DNA from: an uncultured Microbacterium sp.
Lineage (GTDB): Bacteria; Actinomycetota; Actinomycetes; Actinomycetales; Microbacteriaceae
Direction of reading: 5' to 3'
DNA: 50,102 nt
Assembly: GCA_913774845.1 (NCBI GenBank)
Contig: CAJYJO010000018.1
Span: forward strand, 1-50,102
The notes below the pieces were generated by a model. The model was not told the origin of the DNA. It was given only the letters and a program-made list of their open reading frames with translations, and searched no databases. The translations under genes were made by a program, and so were the position numbers. Shown piece after piece: positions 32,015 to 40,140 of this stretch (position 1 is the stretch's first letter; each line of letters begins with the position of its first letter).

Positions 32015-32106
32015 CGGCCGTGGACGTGGCGGTCGCCGGCGTCGCGGCGGCGCCCGCCCCCGACGTCGAGGCGGCGAAGGCGGCGGTCAGGGAGCGCTGC
32101 GCCTGA
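32011..32106 (+). CDS. Possible 31-residue small ORF (translationally coupled)
   Basis: GTG 32011 overlaps the preceding stop by 4 bp (GTGA). The frame encodes an Ala/Val-rich peptide (MTAVDVAVAGVAAAPAPD..., ending AAVRERCA) that stops 18 bp before the convergent histidine kinase gene ends. It is supported only by the overlap, and composition alone could produce it by chance. Confidence 0.25.
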   Translation: MTAVDVAVAGVAAAPAPDVEAAKAAVRERCA

Positions 32107-32124
32107 CCGCCGGCATCCGGGATC

Positions 32125-33678
32125 TCACACCGGGTCGGCGGGCTTCGCGGGGAGCCGCACCTCGAACGTCGTGTCGCCGGGGGTGCTCGTCACGGTGATC
32201 GTGCCGCGGTGGGCGTCGACGATAGCTCGGGCGATCGAGAGGCCCAGGCCCGTACCGCCGGTCTTGCGGTCGCGGGAGCGGTCGGCCCGGGCGAAGCGCT
32301 CGAACAGCTGCGAGGCCACCGACGGGTCGATTCCGGGCCCGTCGTCGTGAACGCGCAGGACGGCTTCGTCGCCCTCGTGGGCGACCGAGACGTTCACCTC
32401 GCTGCCGGCGGGGGTGTGCGTGCGGGCGTTCGCCAGCAGATTCGCGACCACCTGATGCAGGCGCGAAGCATCCCCGGCGAGCTCGACGGGCGCGTCGGGG
32501 ACGTCGAGCGTCCAGGAGTGGTCGGGACCCGCGGGGCGGGCGTCGCCGACGGCCTCGACGGCCAGGCGGGTGAGGTCGACGGAACCGTAGACGAGCTCCT
32601 GTCCCTCGTCGAGGCGCGCCAGCAGCAGCAGATCCTCGACGAGCGTCGTCATGCGCAGCGACTGCGCCTGGATGCGCTCGAGCGACTGTTCGGTGGTCTC
32701 CACCGCCATGGCGACGCGCTGGCGGCTCTCGTCGTCCTGCGCCTGGCGCATGGCGCGCAGCGACAGCTCGCTGAAGCCGCGGATGGATGCCAGGGGAGTC
32801 CGCAGCTCGTGGCTGGCGTCGGCCACGAACCGGCGCATCAGCTCCTCGTTGCGCTGTCGGGCGGTGAGCGAGGCGTCCACGCGGTCGAGCAGCGTGTTCA
32901 GGGCGGAGCCGACCTGGCCGATCTCGGTCTGCGCGTCCGCCTGCTCGGCGGGCACGCGCTCCGTGATCGAGACGTCGCCCTGGTCCATCCGCAGCGATGC
33001 GACGCGCGTCGCGGTCTCGGCGACGGCGCGCAGCGGACGCAGGCCCAGGCGGATGACGATCGCGATGATCACGGCGAGCAGCAGCAGCCCGCCGGCCGTG
33101 ACGAGGGCGACCGTGGTGAGGATCGCGCCGATCGTGCCGGTCACACTCGACAGCGGTAGGCCGACGAGGAAGATGCTGTCGCTCCCGGGCGTCTGGAACG
33201 TGCGGACCCGGTATTCGCCGAGGTTGGGAAGATCCACCGTCTGCGCGTCCGAGTCGGCCGCGGCCTGCAGACTATCCGCGATCCGGCCGAGGTCGTCGTT
33301 CGTGAGCGCGCGCGCTCCGTCGTCACCGACGACGGCACCGGAGATCCCGCTTCCGCGCGAGTTCATGACGAGGAGCGTGCCCGAATCGAAGAACCCCGAC
33401 TCGAGGACCTGCTCGGCCGAACTCTGGAAGGTCGCTCGCGGCTGGATGGACGCCGCCGTCTCATCCACCTGCGCCCCGAGGTTCACGTACAGCACCTGAC
33501 TGAGGATCGCGCTCGTCGAGATGCCGATCATCACGAGGATGAACGCCACCATGCCGATCACGGCGGTCATGAGTCGCGCCTGCAGGGTCCAGGGGCGGCG
33601 TAGCCGCGTGAGCGTGTTCTCGCGTCGCGGTGCGGCGGGGGGAGCGGACGGGGGAGCGGGTCGGGGCGGGATCGTCAC
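32125..33678 (-). CDS. Sensor histidine kinase of a two-component system
   Basis: A 517-residue membrane kinase. It has a Pro-rich cytoplasmic start, TM1 (LMTAVIGMVAFILVMIGISTSAIL), an extracytoplasmic sensor of about 130 residues, TM2 (IGAILTTVALVTAGGLLLLAVIIAIVI), HAMP (RLGLRPLRAVAETATRVA), HisKA with the phosphorylated His (VADASHELRTPLASIRGFSEL) and HATPase_c with N (VVANLLANARTHT), G1 (VHDDGPGID), F (FERFARADRSR) and G2 (GGTGLGLSIARAIV). It resembles mycobacterial TrcS/MprB-type kinases. The gene starts in a 4-bp overlap with the response regulator. The signal sensed is unknown. Confidence 0.93.
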   Translation of the reverse strand: MTIPPRPAPPSAPPAAPRRENTLTRLRRPWTLQARLMTAVIGMVAFILVMIGISTSAILSQVLYVNLGAQVDETAASIQPRATFQSSAEQVLESGFFDSGTLLVMNSRGSGISGAVVGDDGARALTNDDLGRIADSLQAAADSDAQTVDLPNLGEYRVRTFQTPGSDSIFLVGLPLSSVTGTIGAILTTVALVTAGGLLLLAVIIAIVIRLGLRPLRAVAETATRVASLRMDQGDVSITERVPAEQADAQTEIGQVGSALNTLLDRVDASLTARQRNEELMRRFVADASHELRTPLASIRGFSELSLRAMRQAQDDESRQRVAMAVETTEQSLERIQAQSLRMTTLVEDLLLLARLDEGQELVYGSVDLTRLAVEAVGDARPAGPDHSWTLDVPDAPVELAGDASRLHQVVANLLANARTHTPAGSEVNVSVAHEGDEAVLRVHDDGPGIDPSVASQLFERFARADRSRDRKTGGTGLGLSIARAIVDAHRGTITVTSTPGDTTFEVRLPAKPADPV

Positions 33679-34418
33679 TGTGGAGCTTTGATCATGTAGC
33701 CGACCCCGCGGACGGTCTGGATGAGCGGCTCCTGCCCGGCGTCGATCTTCTTGCGCAGGTACGAGATGTAGAGCTCGACGACGCTGGAGCGGCCGCCGAA
33801 GTCGTAGTTCCAGACGCGGTCGAGGATCTGCGCTTTCGACACGACCCGGCGCTGGTTGCGCATGAGGAAGCGGAGGAGCTCGAACTCGGTGGCGGTCAGC
33901 TCGATCTCGCGGTCGCCGCGCATGACCTCGTGGCTGTCCTCGTTGAGCGACAGGTCGCCCACGCGCAGGATCGGCTCCGCGTCGCGGGTCAGTGCGGTGC
34001 CCGCACGGCGCATGAGCCCCCGCAGGCGCGCCACGACCTCTTCGAGGCTGAAGGGCTTGGTGACGTAGTCGTCCCCACCGGCGGTGAGCCCGGCGACGCG
34101 ATCGGCCACGGCGTCCTTGGCGGTCAGGAAGAGCACCGGCACATCGTTGCCCGAGTGGCGCAGGCGCTGCAGCACGGCCATGCCGTCGAGGTCGGGCATC
34201 ATGATGTCGAGCACCATGGCATCCGGTTCGAAATCACGAGCGGACTGCAGGGCGTCGAAGCCCGACCCGGCGGTCTTCACATCCCACCCCTCCATGCGCA
34301 GGGCCATCGACAGCAGGTCGGTGAGCATCTGCTCATCGTCGACGACGAGCACGCGCAGCGGGCTCCCGTCGGGGCGGGTGAAGGCGGGGGCGGCGGCGGT
34401 CGCGGTCATGGAACTCAT
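33675..34418 (-). CDS. OmpR/PhoB family response regulator
   Basis: A 247-residue regulator. The receiver domain has DDEQ at its acidic pocket, the phosphoacceptor Asp in AMVLDIMMPDLDG, Thr in LFLTAKD and Lys in DYVTKPFSLEE. The winged-helix output domain has ELTATEFELLRFLMRNQRRVVSKAQILDRVW and SSVVELYISYLRKKID...LIQTVRGVGYMIKAP. It resembles TrcR/MprA. ATG 34418 overlaps the vanZ stop by 4 bp, so the regulator is co-translated with vanZ and may be read through from gnd. Confidence 0.95.
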   Translation of the reverse strand: MSSMTATAAAPAFTRPDGSPLRVLVVDDEQMLTDLLSMALRMEGWDVKTAGSGFDALQSARDFEPDAMVLDIMMPDLDGMAVLQRLRHSGNDVPVLFLTAKDAVADRVAGLTAGGDDYVTKPFSLEEVVARLRGLMRRAGTALTRDAEPILRVGDLSLNEDSHEVMRGDREIELTATEFELLRFLMRNQRRVVSKAQILDRVWNYDFGGRSSVVELYISYLRKKIDAGQEPLIQTVRGVGYMIKAPQ

Positions 34419-34882
34419 TGTGCGCCGGAATCTATGAGCTTTCTATGGTGTGCATTATGGGATTCCTGTGAGCTGCGCAGCCATCGGCTGGAAACGATCG
34501 CGAGGCCGACCCCCAGCGCTCCGCCGACCGTGTTGGCGGCGAGGTCGCGCACGTCGGCCACCCGCGACGGCAGCCACAGCAGCTGCGCCGTCTCGATCGC
34601 CAGGCTCAGCGCGAGGGCGATCAGGATGCCGTGCCACCACCGCCCTCGCCACGCCATCACCAGCAGTCCCGCGGGGACGAACAGCGCGACGTTCGCGAGG
34701 GACTCGACGACGTCGAAGGTGATCCAGGACGTCGCCGGGAACCCCCGTAGCGCGTCGAGCACCCGATCCAGGATGCCGCCGACCTCGGCGTCGTAGATCG
34801 AGGGACGCAGCGTCATCCACCACAGGGCGACGGCGTAGACGCACGAAGCGGCGACGAGCACTGCCCGCCGCCGCTTCGTCAT
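34415..34882 (-). CDS. VanZ family membrane protein
   Basis: A 155-residue protein with four helices (AVLVAASCVYAVALWWMTLRP, SLANVALFVPAGLLVMAW, HGILIALALSLAIETAQLL, AANTVGGALGVGLAIV). The VanZ signatures NVALFVPAG and ETAQL...RVADVRDLAANTVGGALG are present. VanZ proteins are linked to low-level glycopeptide resistance or lipid flipping, but most are uncharacterised. ATG 34882 lies 8 bp after the gnd stop; its own stop overlaps the response regulator start. The last 15 residues are more polar and less GC-rich. Confidence 0.85.
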   Translation of the reverse strand: MTKRRRAVLVAASCVYAVALWWMTLRPSIYDAEVGGILDRVLDALRGFPATSWITFDVVESLANVALFVPAGLLVMAWRGRWWHGILIALALSLAIETAQLLWLPSRVADVRDLAANTVGGALGVGLAIVSSRWLRSSQESHNAHHRKLIDSGAQ

Positions 34883-34890
34883 CGGGGTCG

Positions 34891-36486
34891 TCAGTGGGTG
34901 TCCTCGGCCTCGATCTCGGAGCGGTCGCCCGACCAGAGGGTGTGGAAGGTGCCCTCCTTGTCGATCCGGCGGTAGGTGTGCGCACCGAAGAAGTCGCGCT
35001 GGCCCTGGATCAGGGCGGCGGGCAGGCGCTCGGCGCGCAGACCGTCGTAGTACGCCAGCGACGAGCTGAAGGCGGGGGCGGGGATGCCGCTCGCCGCCGA
35101 CAGCGAGACGATGTGGCGCCAGGCGTCCTGGGCGCGGCCGAGGGCCTCGACGAAGTACGGGGCGGTCAGCAGCACGGGCAGCTCGGCCTCGGCGTCGTAC
35201 GCCTCGGCGATGCGGTTGAGGAACTGCGCGCGGATGATGCAGCCGCCGCGCCAGATCTTCGACACCGCGCCGAGGTCGATGTTCCAGTCGTACTGCGCGG
35301 CGCCCGCGCGGATCTCGTCGAAGCCCTGCGAGTAGGCGACGATCTTCGAGGCGTACAGCGCCAGGCGCACCTGCTCGATGAATGCGTCGGCATCCTCGCC
35401 CGAGAGCACGTCGGTGCCCGAGGGGCCGGGGAGCTCGCGCGAGACCTCGCGCTGCTCGGGGTGGCTCGACAGCGACCGGGCGAAAGTCGCCTCGGCGATG
35501 CCCGAGACCGGCACGCCCAGGTCGAGGGCGGTCTGCACGGTCCACGCTCCGGTACCCTTGGCGCCGGCCTGGTCGAGGATGACGTCGACGAGGGGCGTGC
35601 CGGTGTCGGCGTCGGTCTGGCGCAGCACCTCGGCGGTGATCTCGATGAGGTACGACTCCAGCTCGCCGCGGTTCCATTCGGCGAACACGTCGGCGATCTC
35701 GGCGGGCGTCTTGCCCGTGGCGCGACGGATGAGGTCGTAGGCCTCGGCGATGAGCTGCATGTCGGCGTACTCGATGCCGTTGTGCACCATCTTCACGAAG
35801 TGGCCGGCGCCGTCGTGGCCGACGTGGGTCACGCACGGCTCGCCCTCGGCGACCGCGGCGATCGACTTCAGGATCGGGCCGAGCGTCGCCCACGCCTCGT
35901 CGGATCCGCCCGGCATGATCGAGGGGCCGCGCAGAGCGCCCTCCTCGCCGCCGGAGACGCCCATGCCGACGAAGTTGATGCCGGTGTCGCGCACCGCCTT
36001 CTCTCGGCGGATGGTGTCGGTGAACAGCGCATTGCCGCCGTCGACGATGATGTCGCCCGGCTCGAAGACCTTGACGAGCTCGTCGATGACGAAGTCGGTG
36101 GGGCGGCCGGCCTTGACCATGATGATCGCGGTGCGCGGCTTCGACAGCGACGCGGCGAAGTCCTCGTACGAGAACGAGGCGACGAAGTTCGCTTCGGGGT
36201 GCTGCTCGAGCACGTGCTCGGTCTTGTCCTGGCTGCGGTTGAAGATCGCGACGGTGTTGCCCTCGCGGCTGGCCAGGTTGCGGGCGAGGTTCGAGCCCAT
36301 GACGGCCAGGCCCACGACGCCGATGTTGGCGGTGCCGTCGCCTTCGCCCTCGGGGCGCGAGTCGGCCTCGGCGGTGGGACGCTCCACCTCTTCGATGCCG
36401 GGTGCGCCTTCGTGCACCTGAGCGGCCTCGTGCGGGGCCTGATTCTGGTCGGTCGAAGGTCCGGTCGGGGAGGGGGTCGACGTCAT
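34891..36486 (-). CDS. gnd: 6-phosphogluconate dehydrogenase (decarboxylating), with an acidic N-terminal extension
   Basis: A 531-residue enzyme that converts 6-phosphogluconate to ribulose-5-phosphate, CO2 and NAD(P)H. The NAD(P)-binding motif is GVVGLAVMGSNLARNLASR. Other motifs are VVDGGNALFTDTIRRE, GMGVSGGEEGALRGPSIMPGG and the catalytic Lys/Asn in HFVKMVHNGIEYADMQLI. The C-terminal domain is helical. The catalytic body starts near residue 52. The preceding residues are disordered and acidic (MTSTPSPTGPSTDQNQ... then EVERPTAEADSRPEGEGDG). ATG 36486 has GGAG upstream; the next in-frame start further up lacks one. It feeds on the product of the neighbouring gluconate kinase. Confidence 0.93.
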   Translation of the reverse strand: MTSTPSPTGPSTDQNQAPHEAAQVHEGAPGIEEVERPTAEADSRPEGEGDGTANIGVVGLAVMGSNLARNLASREGNTVAIFNRSQDKTEHVLEQHPEANFVASFSYEDFAASLSKPRTAIIMVKAGRPTDFVIDELVKVFEPGDIIVDGGNALFTDTIRREKAVRDTGINFVGMGVSGGEEGALRGPSIMPGGSDEAWATLGPILKSIAAVAEGEPCVTHVGHDGAGHFVKMVHNGIEYADMQLIAEAYDLIRRATGKTPAEIADVFAEWNRGELESYLIEITAEVLRQTDADTGTPLVDVILDQAGAKGTGAWTVQTALDLGVPVSGIAEATFARSLSSHPEQREVSRELPGPSGTDVLSGEDADAFIEQVRLALYASKIVAYSQGFDEIRAGAAQYDWNIDLGAVSKIWRGGCIIRAQFLNRIAEAYDAEAELPVLLTAPYFVEALGRAQDAWRHIVSLSAASGIPAPAFSSSLAYYDGLRAERLPAALIQGQRDFFGAHTYRRIDKEGTFHTLWSGDRSEIEAEDTH

Positions 36487-36547
36487 TCGTTGCTCCGTTT
36501 TCGGGTGCGAGGAAGGGGTGGGCGTGCGCACGCGGGCCGCCTCCGCC

Positions 36548-36553
36548 ACTGTA
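36548..36553 (-). promoter_or_regulatory. Putative -10 box (TACAGT) of the gnd operon
   Basis: TACAGT lies on the minus strand 61 bp before ATG 36486. It separates gnd from gntK transcription. Confidence 0.4.
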
Positions 36554-36574
36554 TCGGCTCGGCCCGCGCGTGTT

Positions 36575-37090
36575 TCAGGGTGTGGCGTTCAGGTGCAGGC
36601 GGGCGACGACCTCGTCGACCTGCTGCTGCGGGGTCAGGTCGAGGTCGACGCGGATCGCCCGCTCATCGGCATCCGGGATCTCGAGGGTCTCGAACTGCGA
36701 GGTGAGCAGCGACGGGGGCATGTAGTGGCCCTGGCGGCGCAGCAGGCGCTCGAGCACGAGCTTCGGATCGCCCATCAGCAGCACGAAGGTGACGTCGTCG
36801 CGGCGCAGCATGTCGCGGTAGCTGCGCTTCAAAGCGGAGCACGTGACGATCCCGGGGCGGCCGGCGGCGATCCGACCGTCGATCCACCCCGCGACGCGAT
36901 CGAGCCAGGGCCAGCGGTCGTCGTCGTTGAGGGCGTGACCGGATGCCATCTTGGCGACGTTCTCGGCGGGGTGCAGGTCGTCGCCCTCTTGGAAGTCCCA
37001 GCCGAGGCGACCGGCGAGCATGCCGGCGACGGTGGACTTGCCGGTGCCGGCGGGTCCCATGAAGACGAGGACGGGGACGGGAGCGGTCAT
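36575..37090 (-). CDS. gntK: Gluconokinase
   Basis: A 171-residue P-loop kinase that phosphorylates D-gluconate to 6-phosphogluconate, the substrate of Gnd encoded just downstream. Motifs: VFMGPAGTGKSTVAGMLAGRLGWDFQEGDDLHP (Walker A and substrate loop), NDDDRWPWLDRV, VTCSALKRSYRDMLR and the lid HYMPPSLLTSQFETLE. GAGAGAAG precedes ATG 37090. It is divergent from the permease and dehydrogenases and co-directional with the GntR regulator. Confidence 0.95.
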   Translation of the reverse strand: MTAPVPVLVFMGPAGTGKSTVAGMLAGRLGWDFQEGDDLHPAENVAKMASGHALNDDDRWPWLDRVAGWIDGRIAAGRPGIVTCSALKRSYRDMLRRDDVTFVLLMGDPKLVLERLLRRQGHYMPPSLLTSQFETLEIPDADERAIRVDLDLTPQQQVDEVVARLHLNATP

Positions 37091-37125
37091 GGCTTCTCTC
37101 TTCGTCGAAAGCGGTCTGTTGACGG

Positions 37126-37821
37126 TCAGATCGTGCGGCGGACTTCGGTGAGCACGGCGGCGACGTACATCCGCGTGTGCTCCTCGGCGGCGTCGGCGTC
37201 GGCGCGACCGATGGCTTCCGCGGTCGCGACGTGGTTGTCGAGGGCGTCGGGGTTCGGGATGCCGGGGGTGAGGCCGTGCATCGCGCGGCCCTCGATCGCG
37301 GCGGCGATGGGTGCGCGCGCGGCGGCGAGCATGAGGTTGCCGCTGGAGATCAGGATGAGGTCGTGGAAGGCGATGTCGGCCGCGAGGTACTCGGGGGAGT
37401 TGCCGAGGCCGGCCGCTCCCAGCCGTGCGAGCTCCTCGGCGAGGCGGAGGATCTCGCCGCGCTGGAGGTCGGTGGCGCGGCGCGCGCTCAAACGGGCGGC
37501 GACCGGTTCGATCGCCGCGCGCAGCTCCGTGGTGTTGACGATGAGTTGGTCGCGGCGGCGGCTCGCGAGCTGCCAGCCGATGAGGCGGGTGTCCAGGGCG
37601 CTCCAGTCGGAGGCGGGGCGCACGGTGATGCCCACGCGGCGGCGCTGAGCGAGCATGCCCATGGCTTCGAGCACGCGAACCGCCTCGCGCACGACCGTCC
37701 GTGAGACGCCGTACTCGGCTTCGAGCGCGGCGAGGGTCAGCACGCGGCCGGCGGGCAGCTCTCCGTCGACGATGCGGATGCCGATGGCATCCAGCACGGA
37801 GTCGTGCGAGGCGCGGGCCAT
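37126..37821 (-). CDS. FadR/GntR family transcriptional regulator of the gluconate locus
   Basis: A 231-residue regulator. The N-terminal winged helix is GIRIVDGELPAGRVLTLAALEAEYGVSRTVVREAVRVLEAMGMLAQRRRVGITV. The C-terminal FCD effector domain has the metal/ligand His and Asp residues (AADIAFHDLILISSGN, HVATAEAIGRADADAAEEH). AAGGAGG precedes ATG 37821. A TGGTACGACCA palindrome, the FadR-type core TGGT-N3-ACCA, lies 20 bp upstream in the gap shared with the permease, so it probably represses both directions until gluconate or 6-phosphogluconate binds. Confidence 0.92.
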   Translation of the reverse strand: MARASHDSVLDAIGIRIVDGELPAGRVLTLAALEAEYGVSRTVVREAVRVLEAMGMLAQRRRVGITVRPASDWSALDTRLIGWQLASRRRDQLIVNTTELRAAIEPVAARLSARRATDLQRGEILRLAEELARLGAAGLGNSPEYLAADIAFHDLILISSGNLMLAAARAPIAAAIEGRAMHGLTPGIPNPDALDNHVATAEAIGRADADAAEEHTRMYVAAVLTEVRRTI

Positions 37822-37840
37822 GACCCCTCCTTAGGTCGTT

Positions 37841-37851
37841 TGGTACGACCA
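37841..37851. promoter_or_regulatory. FadR/GntR-type operator TGGTACGACCA
   Basis: TGGT and ACCA arms around a 3-bp core match the known FadR-subfamily core TGGTNNNACCA. The operator lies between a minus-strand TTGACA (37858-37863) and the regulator start, and just upstream of a plus-strand TATGAT. Confidence 0.55.
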
Positions 37852-37865
37852 TATCTTGTCAAAAA

Positions 37866-37871
37866 TATGAT
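37866..37871 (+). promoter_or_regulatory. Putative -10 box (TATGAT) of the gluconate permease operon
   Basis: TATGAT lies in an AT-rich stretch unusual for this genome. The operator at 37841-37851 falls where the -35 region would be, suiting repression. Confidence 0.5.
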
Positions 37872-37960
37872 CATTGTGTGAAGATGCCGTGACTGGACTC
37901 GTGGGCGCGGGTCGATCACAGCATGCCCGACGCCGCGCACCCTGAATCAACGGAGATCTC

Positions 37961-39349
37961 TTGGACGACTGGACTCAAACACTCGGCACGGCGCCGCTGC
38001 TCGCCATCGCGGCGGGCGCGATCGCACTGATCCTGGTGCTCATCATCTGGCTCAAGGTGCACGCGTTCCTCGCGCTCATCATCGTGTCGCTCGTGACGGC
38101 GTTCGTCGCCGGCATCCCCGTGTCGGCCATCGTGTCGACGCTCACGGGAGGGTTCGGAGGAACCCTCGGCACGGTCGCCCTGCTGGTCGCCCTCGGCGCG
38201 ATGCTCGGGCGGCTCATCGAGCACTCCGGCGGGGCGCAATCGCTCGCGGAGACGTTCGTGCGCATCTTCGGCGAGAAGCGAGCCCCGTTCGCCCTCGGCA
38301 TCGTCTCGCTGATCCTCGGCTTCCCGATGTTCTTCGACGCCGGGCTCGTGATGATGCTGCCGATCATCTTCGCGATCGCCCGTCGGGTGTCGGGCAACAA
38401 CGTGCTGCTGTTCGGTCTGCCCGCTGCCGCCGCGTTCTCGGTGATGCACGTCTTCCTGCCGCCGCACCCGGGGCCGGTGACGGCGAGCGAGCTGTACGGC
38501 GCCAACCTCGGTCTTCTGCTGATCGTCGGCCTCCTCATCGCCTTCCCGATCTGGTACCTGTCGGGTTACCTCTGGGGGAAGTTCATCGCGCGCCGCATCG
38601 TGCTTCCCGTGCCGATGCTCTTCGGTGACGTCGACGCCGACCAGCCTGCGAACCCGCCCAAGCCCCTGACCGTCATCGCGGTGCTCCTGCTGCCGATGCT
38701 GCTGATCTTCCTCAACACCGGTCTCACCACCCTGGGCTCGGCCGGGGTCGTCGACACCGACAACACGGTCGTGCAGGTGCTCATCCTGCTCGGCAACTCG
38801 CCCGTCGCCCTGCTCATCACCGTGCTCGTGGCGACCGTCGTGTTCGGCTTCCGTCGCGGCGAGAACGGCACGGCCCTCGAGAAGGTCGTCGACTCCGCTC
38901 TCGGGCCGGTGTGCTCGGTCATCCTCATCACCGGTGCCGGTGGCATGTTCGGGGCTGTCCTCCGCGCCTCGGGTATCGGTGACGCGCTCGCCGACAGCCT
39001 GGGCGACCTCGGACTCCCGGTCATCGTGGCGGCCTACATCATCGCGGTGATCCTGCGTCTGGCGCAGGGCTCGGCCACGGTCGCCCTCGTCACCGCCGCC
39101 GGCCTCGCGGCCCCGGCCGTCATGGCGGGCGACTTCTCGCCGCTGCAGATCGTCGCGATCACGATCGCAACGGCCGCGGGTTCCGTCTTCGCGGGTCACG
39201 TCAACGACTCCGGCTTCTGGCTCGTCGGCCGCCTGATGGGCATGGACGTCAAGACGACGCTGAAGACCTGGACCGTGCAGCAGGCCATCGAGTCGGTGCT
39301 CGGATTCGCCGCGGCGCTGCTCGTCTTCGGTATCGGAGCACTCCTGTGA
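37961..39349 (+). CDS. Gluconate permease, GntP family
   Basis: A 462-residue transporter with about 12-14 membrane helices, of the gluconate:H+ symporter family. Landmarks: GGFGGTLGTVALLVALGAMLGRLIEHSGGAQ, GFPMFFDAGLVMMLPI, the family HVFLPPHPGPVTAS, LRLAQGSATVALVTAAGL and AGHVNDSGFWLVGRLMGMD. The start is TTG 37961 with CGGAGATC upstream. The stop overlaps the next gene (GTGA). It probably imports D-gluconate and/or L-idonate. Confidence 0.93.
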   Translation: MDDWTQTLGTAPLLAIAAGAIALILVLIIWLKVHAFLALIIVSLVTAFVAGIPVSAIVSTLTGGFGGTLGTVALLVALGAMLGRLIEHSGGAQSLAETFVRIFGEKRAPFALGIVSLILGFPMFFDAGLVMMLPIIFAIARRVSGNNVLLFGLPAAAAFSVMHVFLPPHPGPVTASELYGANLGLLLIVGLLIAFPIWYLSGYLWGKFIARRIVLPVPMLFGDVDADQPANPPKPLTVIAVLLLPMLLIFLNTGLTTLGSAGVVDTDNTVVQVLILLGNSPVALLITVLVATVVFGFRRGENGTALEKVVDSALGPVCSVILITGAGGMFGAVLRASGIGDALADSLGDLGLPVIVAAYIIAVILRLAQGSATVALVTAAGLAAPAVMAGDFSPLQIVAITIATAAGSVFAGHVNDSGFWLVGRLMGMDVKTTLKTWTVQQAIESVLGFAAALLVFGIGALL

Positions 39350-40125
39350 CCGGCTCGAACGCCGATCTGTTCGACGTCTCCGATCGCCTGGCCCTCGTCA
39401 CCGGGTCGTCCCGCGGTCTGGGCCGTGCGCTCGCTCTCACGCTGGCCCGCGGGGGCGCCCGACTGATCGTCCACGGTCGTGACGAGGCCGCCGTCGAGCA
39501 GACCCGCGCCGAGGTCGAGGAGCTGTCGGGACGTCCGGCCCACGCCGTGACCTTCGACGTCACCGACGCCGCGGTCGTCGAGAACGTCGTCGGCGAGATG
39601 CTCGCGGAGGTGGGGACGCCCGACATCCTCGTCAACAACGCGGGCGTGCAGCGCCGCGCGCCGATCCACGAGTTCGCGGTGTCAGACTGGGACGACATCG
39701 TCGCGGCGAACCTGTCGGGGGTGTTCTACGTCTCGCGGTTCGTCACCCCCGCGATGGTGGCCCGCGGCTCCGGCAAGGTCGTGAACGTCGCCTCGGTGCA
39801 GTCGCGTCTCGCGCGTCAGACGATTGCCCCGTACTCGGCGACCAAGGGCGGCGTCGCGCAGCTGACCGCAGGCATGGCCGCCGACCTCGCGCGCTTCGGC
39901 ATCCAGGTCAACGCGCTCAGCCCGGGCTACTTCGCCACCGAGATGAACCGCGCTCTCGTCGACGACCCCGCTTTCACGCGCTGGCTCGAGCAGCGCACGC
40001 CCGCCGCCCGATGGGGCGATTTCGACGAGCTGCGCGGCGCCCTGCTCTTCCTCGCCTCGGACGCCTCGAGCTTCGTCTCGGGGCAGAACATCTTCGTCGA
40101 CGGCGGGATGACGGCGGTCGTCTGA
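39346..40125 (+). CDS. SDR family oxidoreductase, probable gluconate 5-dehydrogenase (IdnO/Gno-like)
   Basis: A 259-residue short-chain dehydrogenase. The cofactor motif is TGSSRGLG, then NNAGVQRRAPIHEF, the catalytic Ser (VNVASVQS) and YSATKGG, and a C-terminal FVSGQNIFVDGGMTAVV. The VQRRAPIHEF segment is typical of gluconate 5-dehydrogenases, which interconvert 5-ketogluconate and gluconate. Together with the next gene this makes the idonate route: L-idonate to 5-ketogluconate to gluconate. Confidence 0.85.
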   Translation: MTGSNADLFDVSDRLALVTGSSRGLGRALALTLARGGARLIVHGRDEAAVEQTRAEVEELSGRPAHAVTFDVTDAAVVENVVGEMLAEVGTPDILVNNAGVQRRAPIHEFAVSDWDDIVAANLSGVFYVSRFVTPAMVARGSGKVVNVASVQSRLARQTIAPYSATKGGVAQLTAGMAADLARFGIQVNALSPGYFATEMNRALVDDPAFTRWLEQRTPAARWGDFDELRGALLFLASDASSFVSGQNIFVDGGMTAVV

Positions 40126-40140
40126 CCGCGGAGAGGAAAG

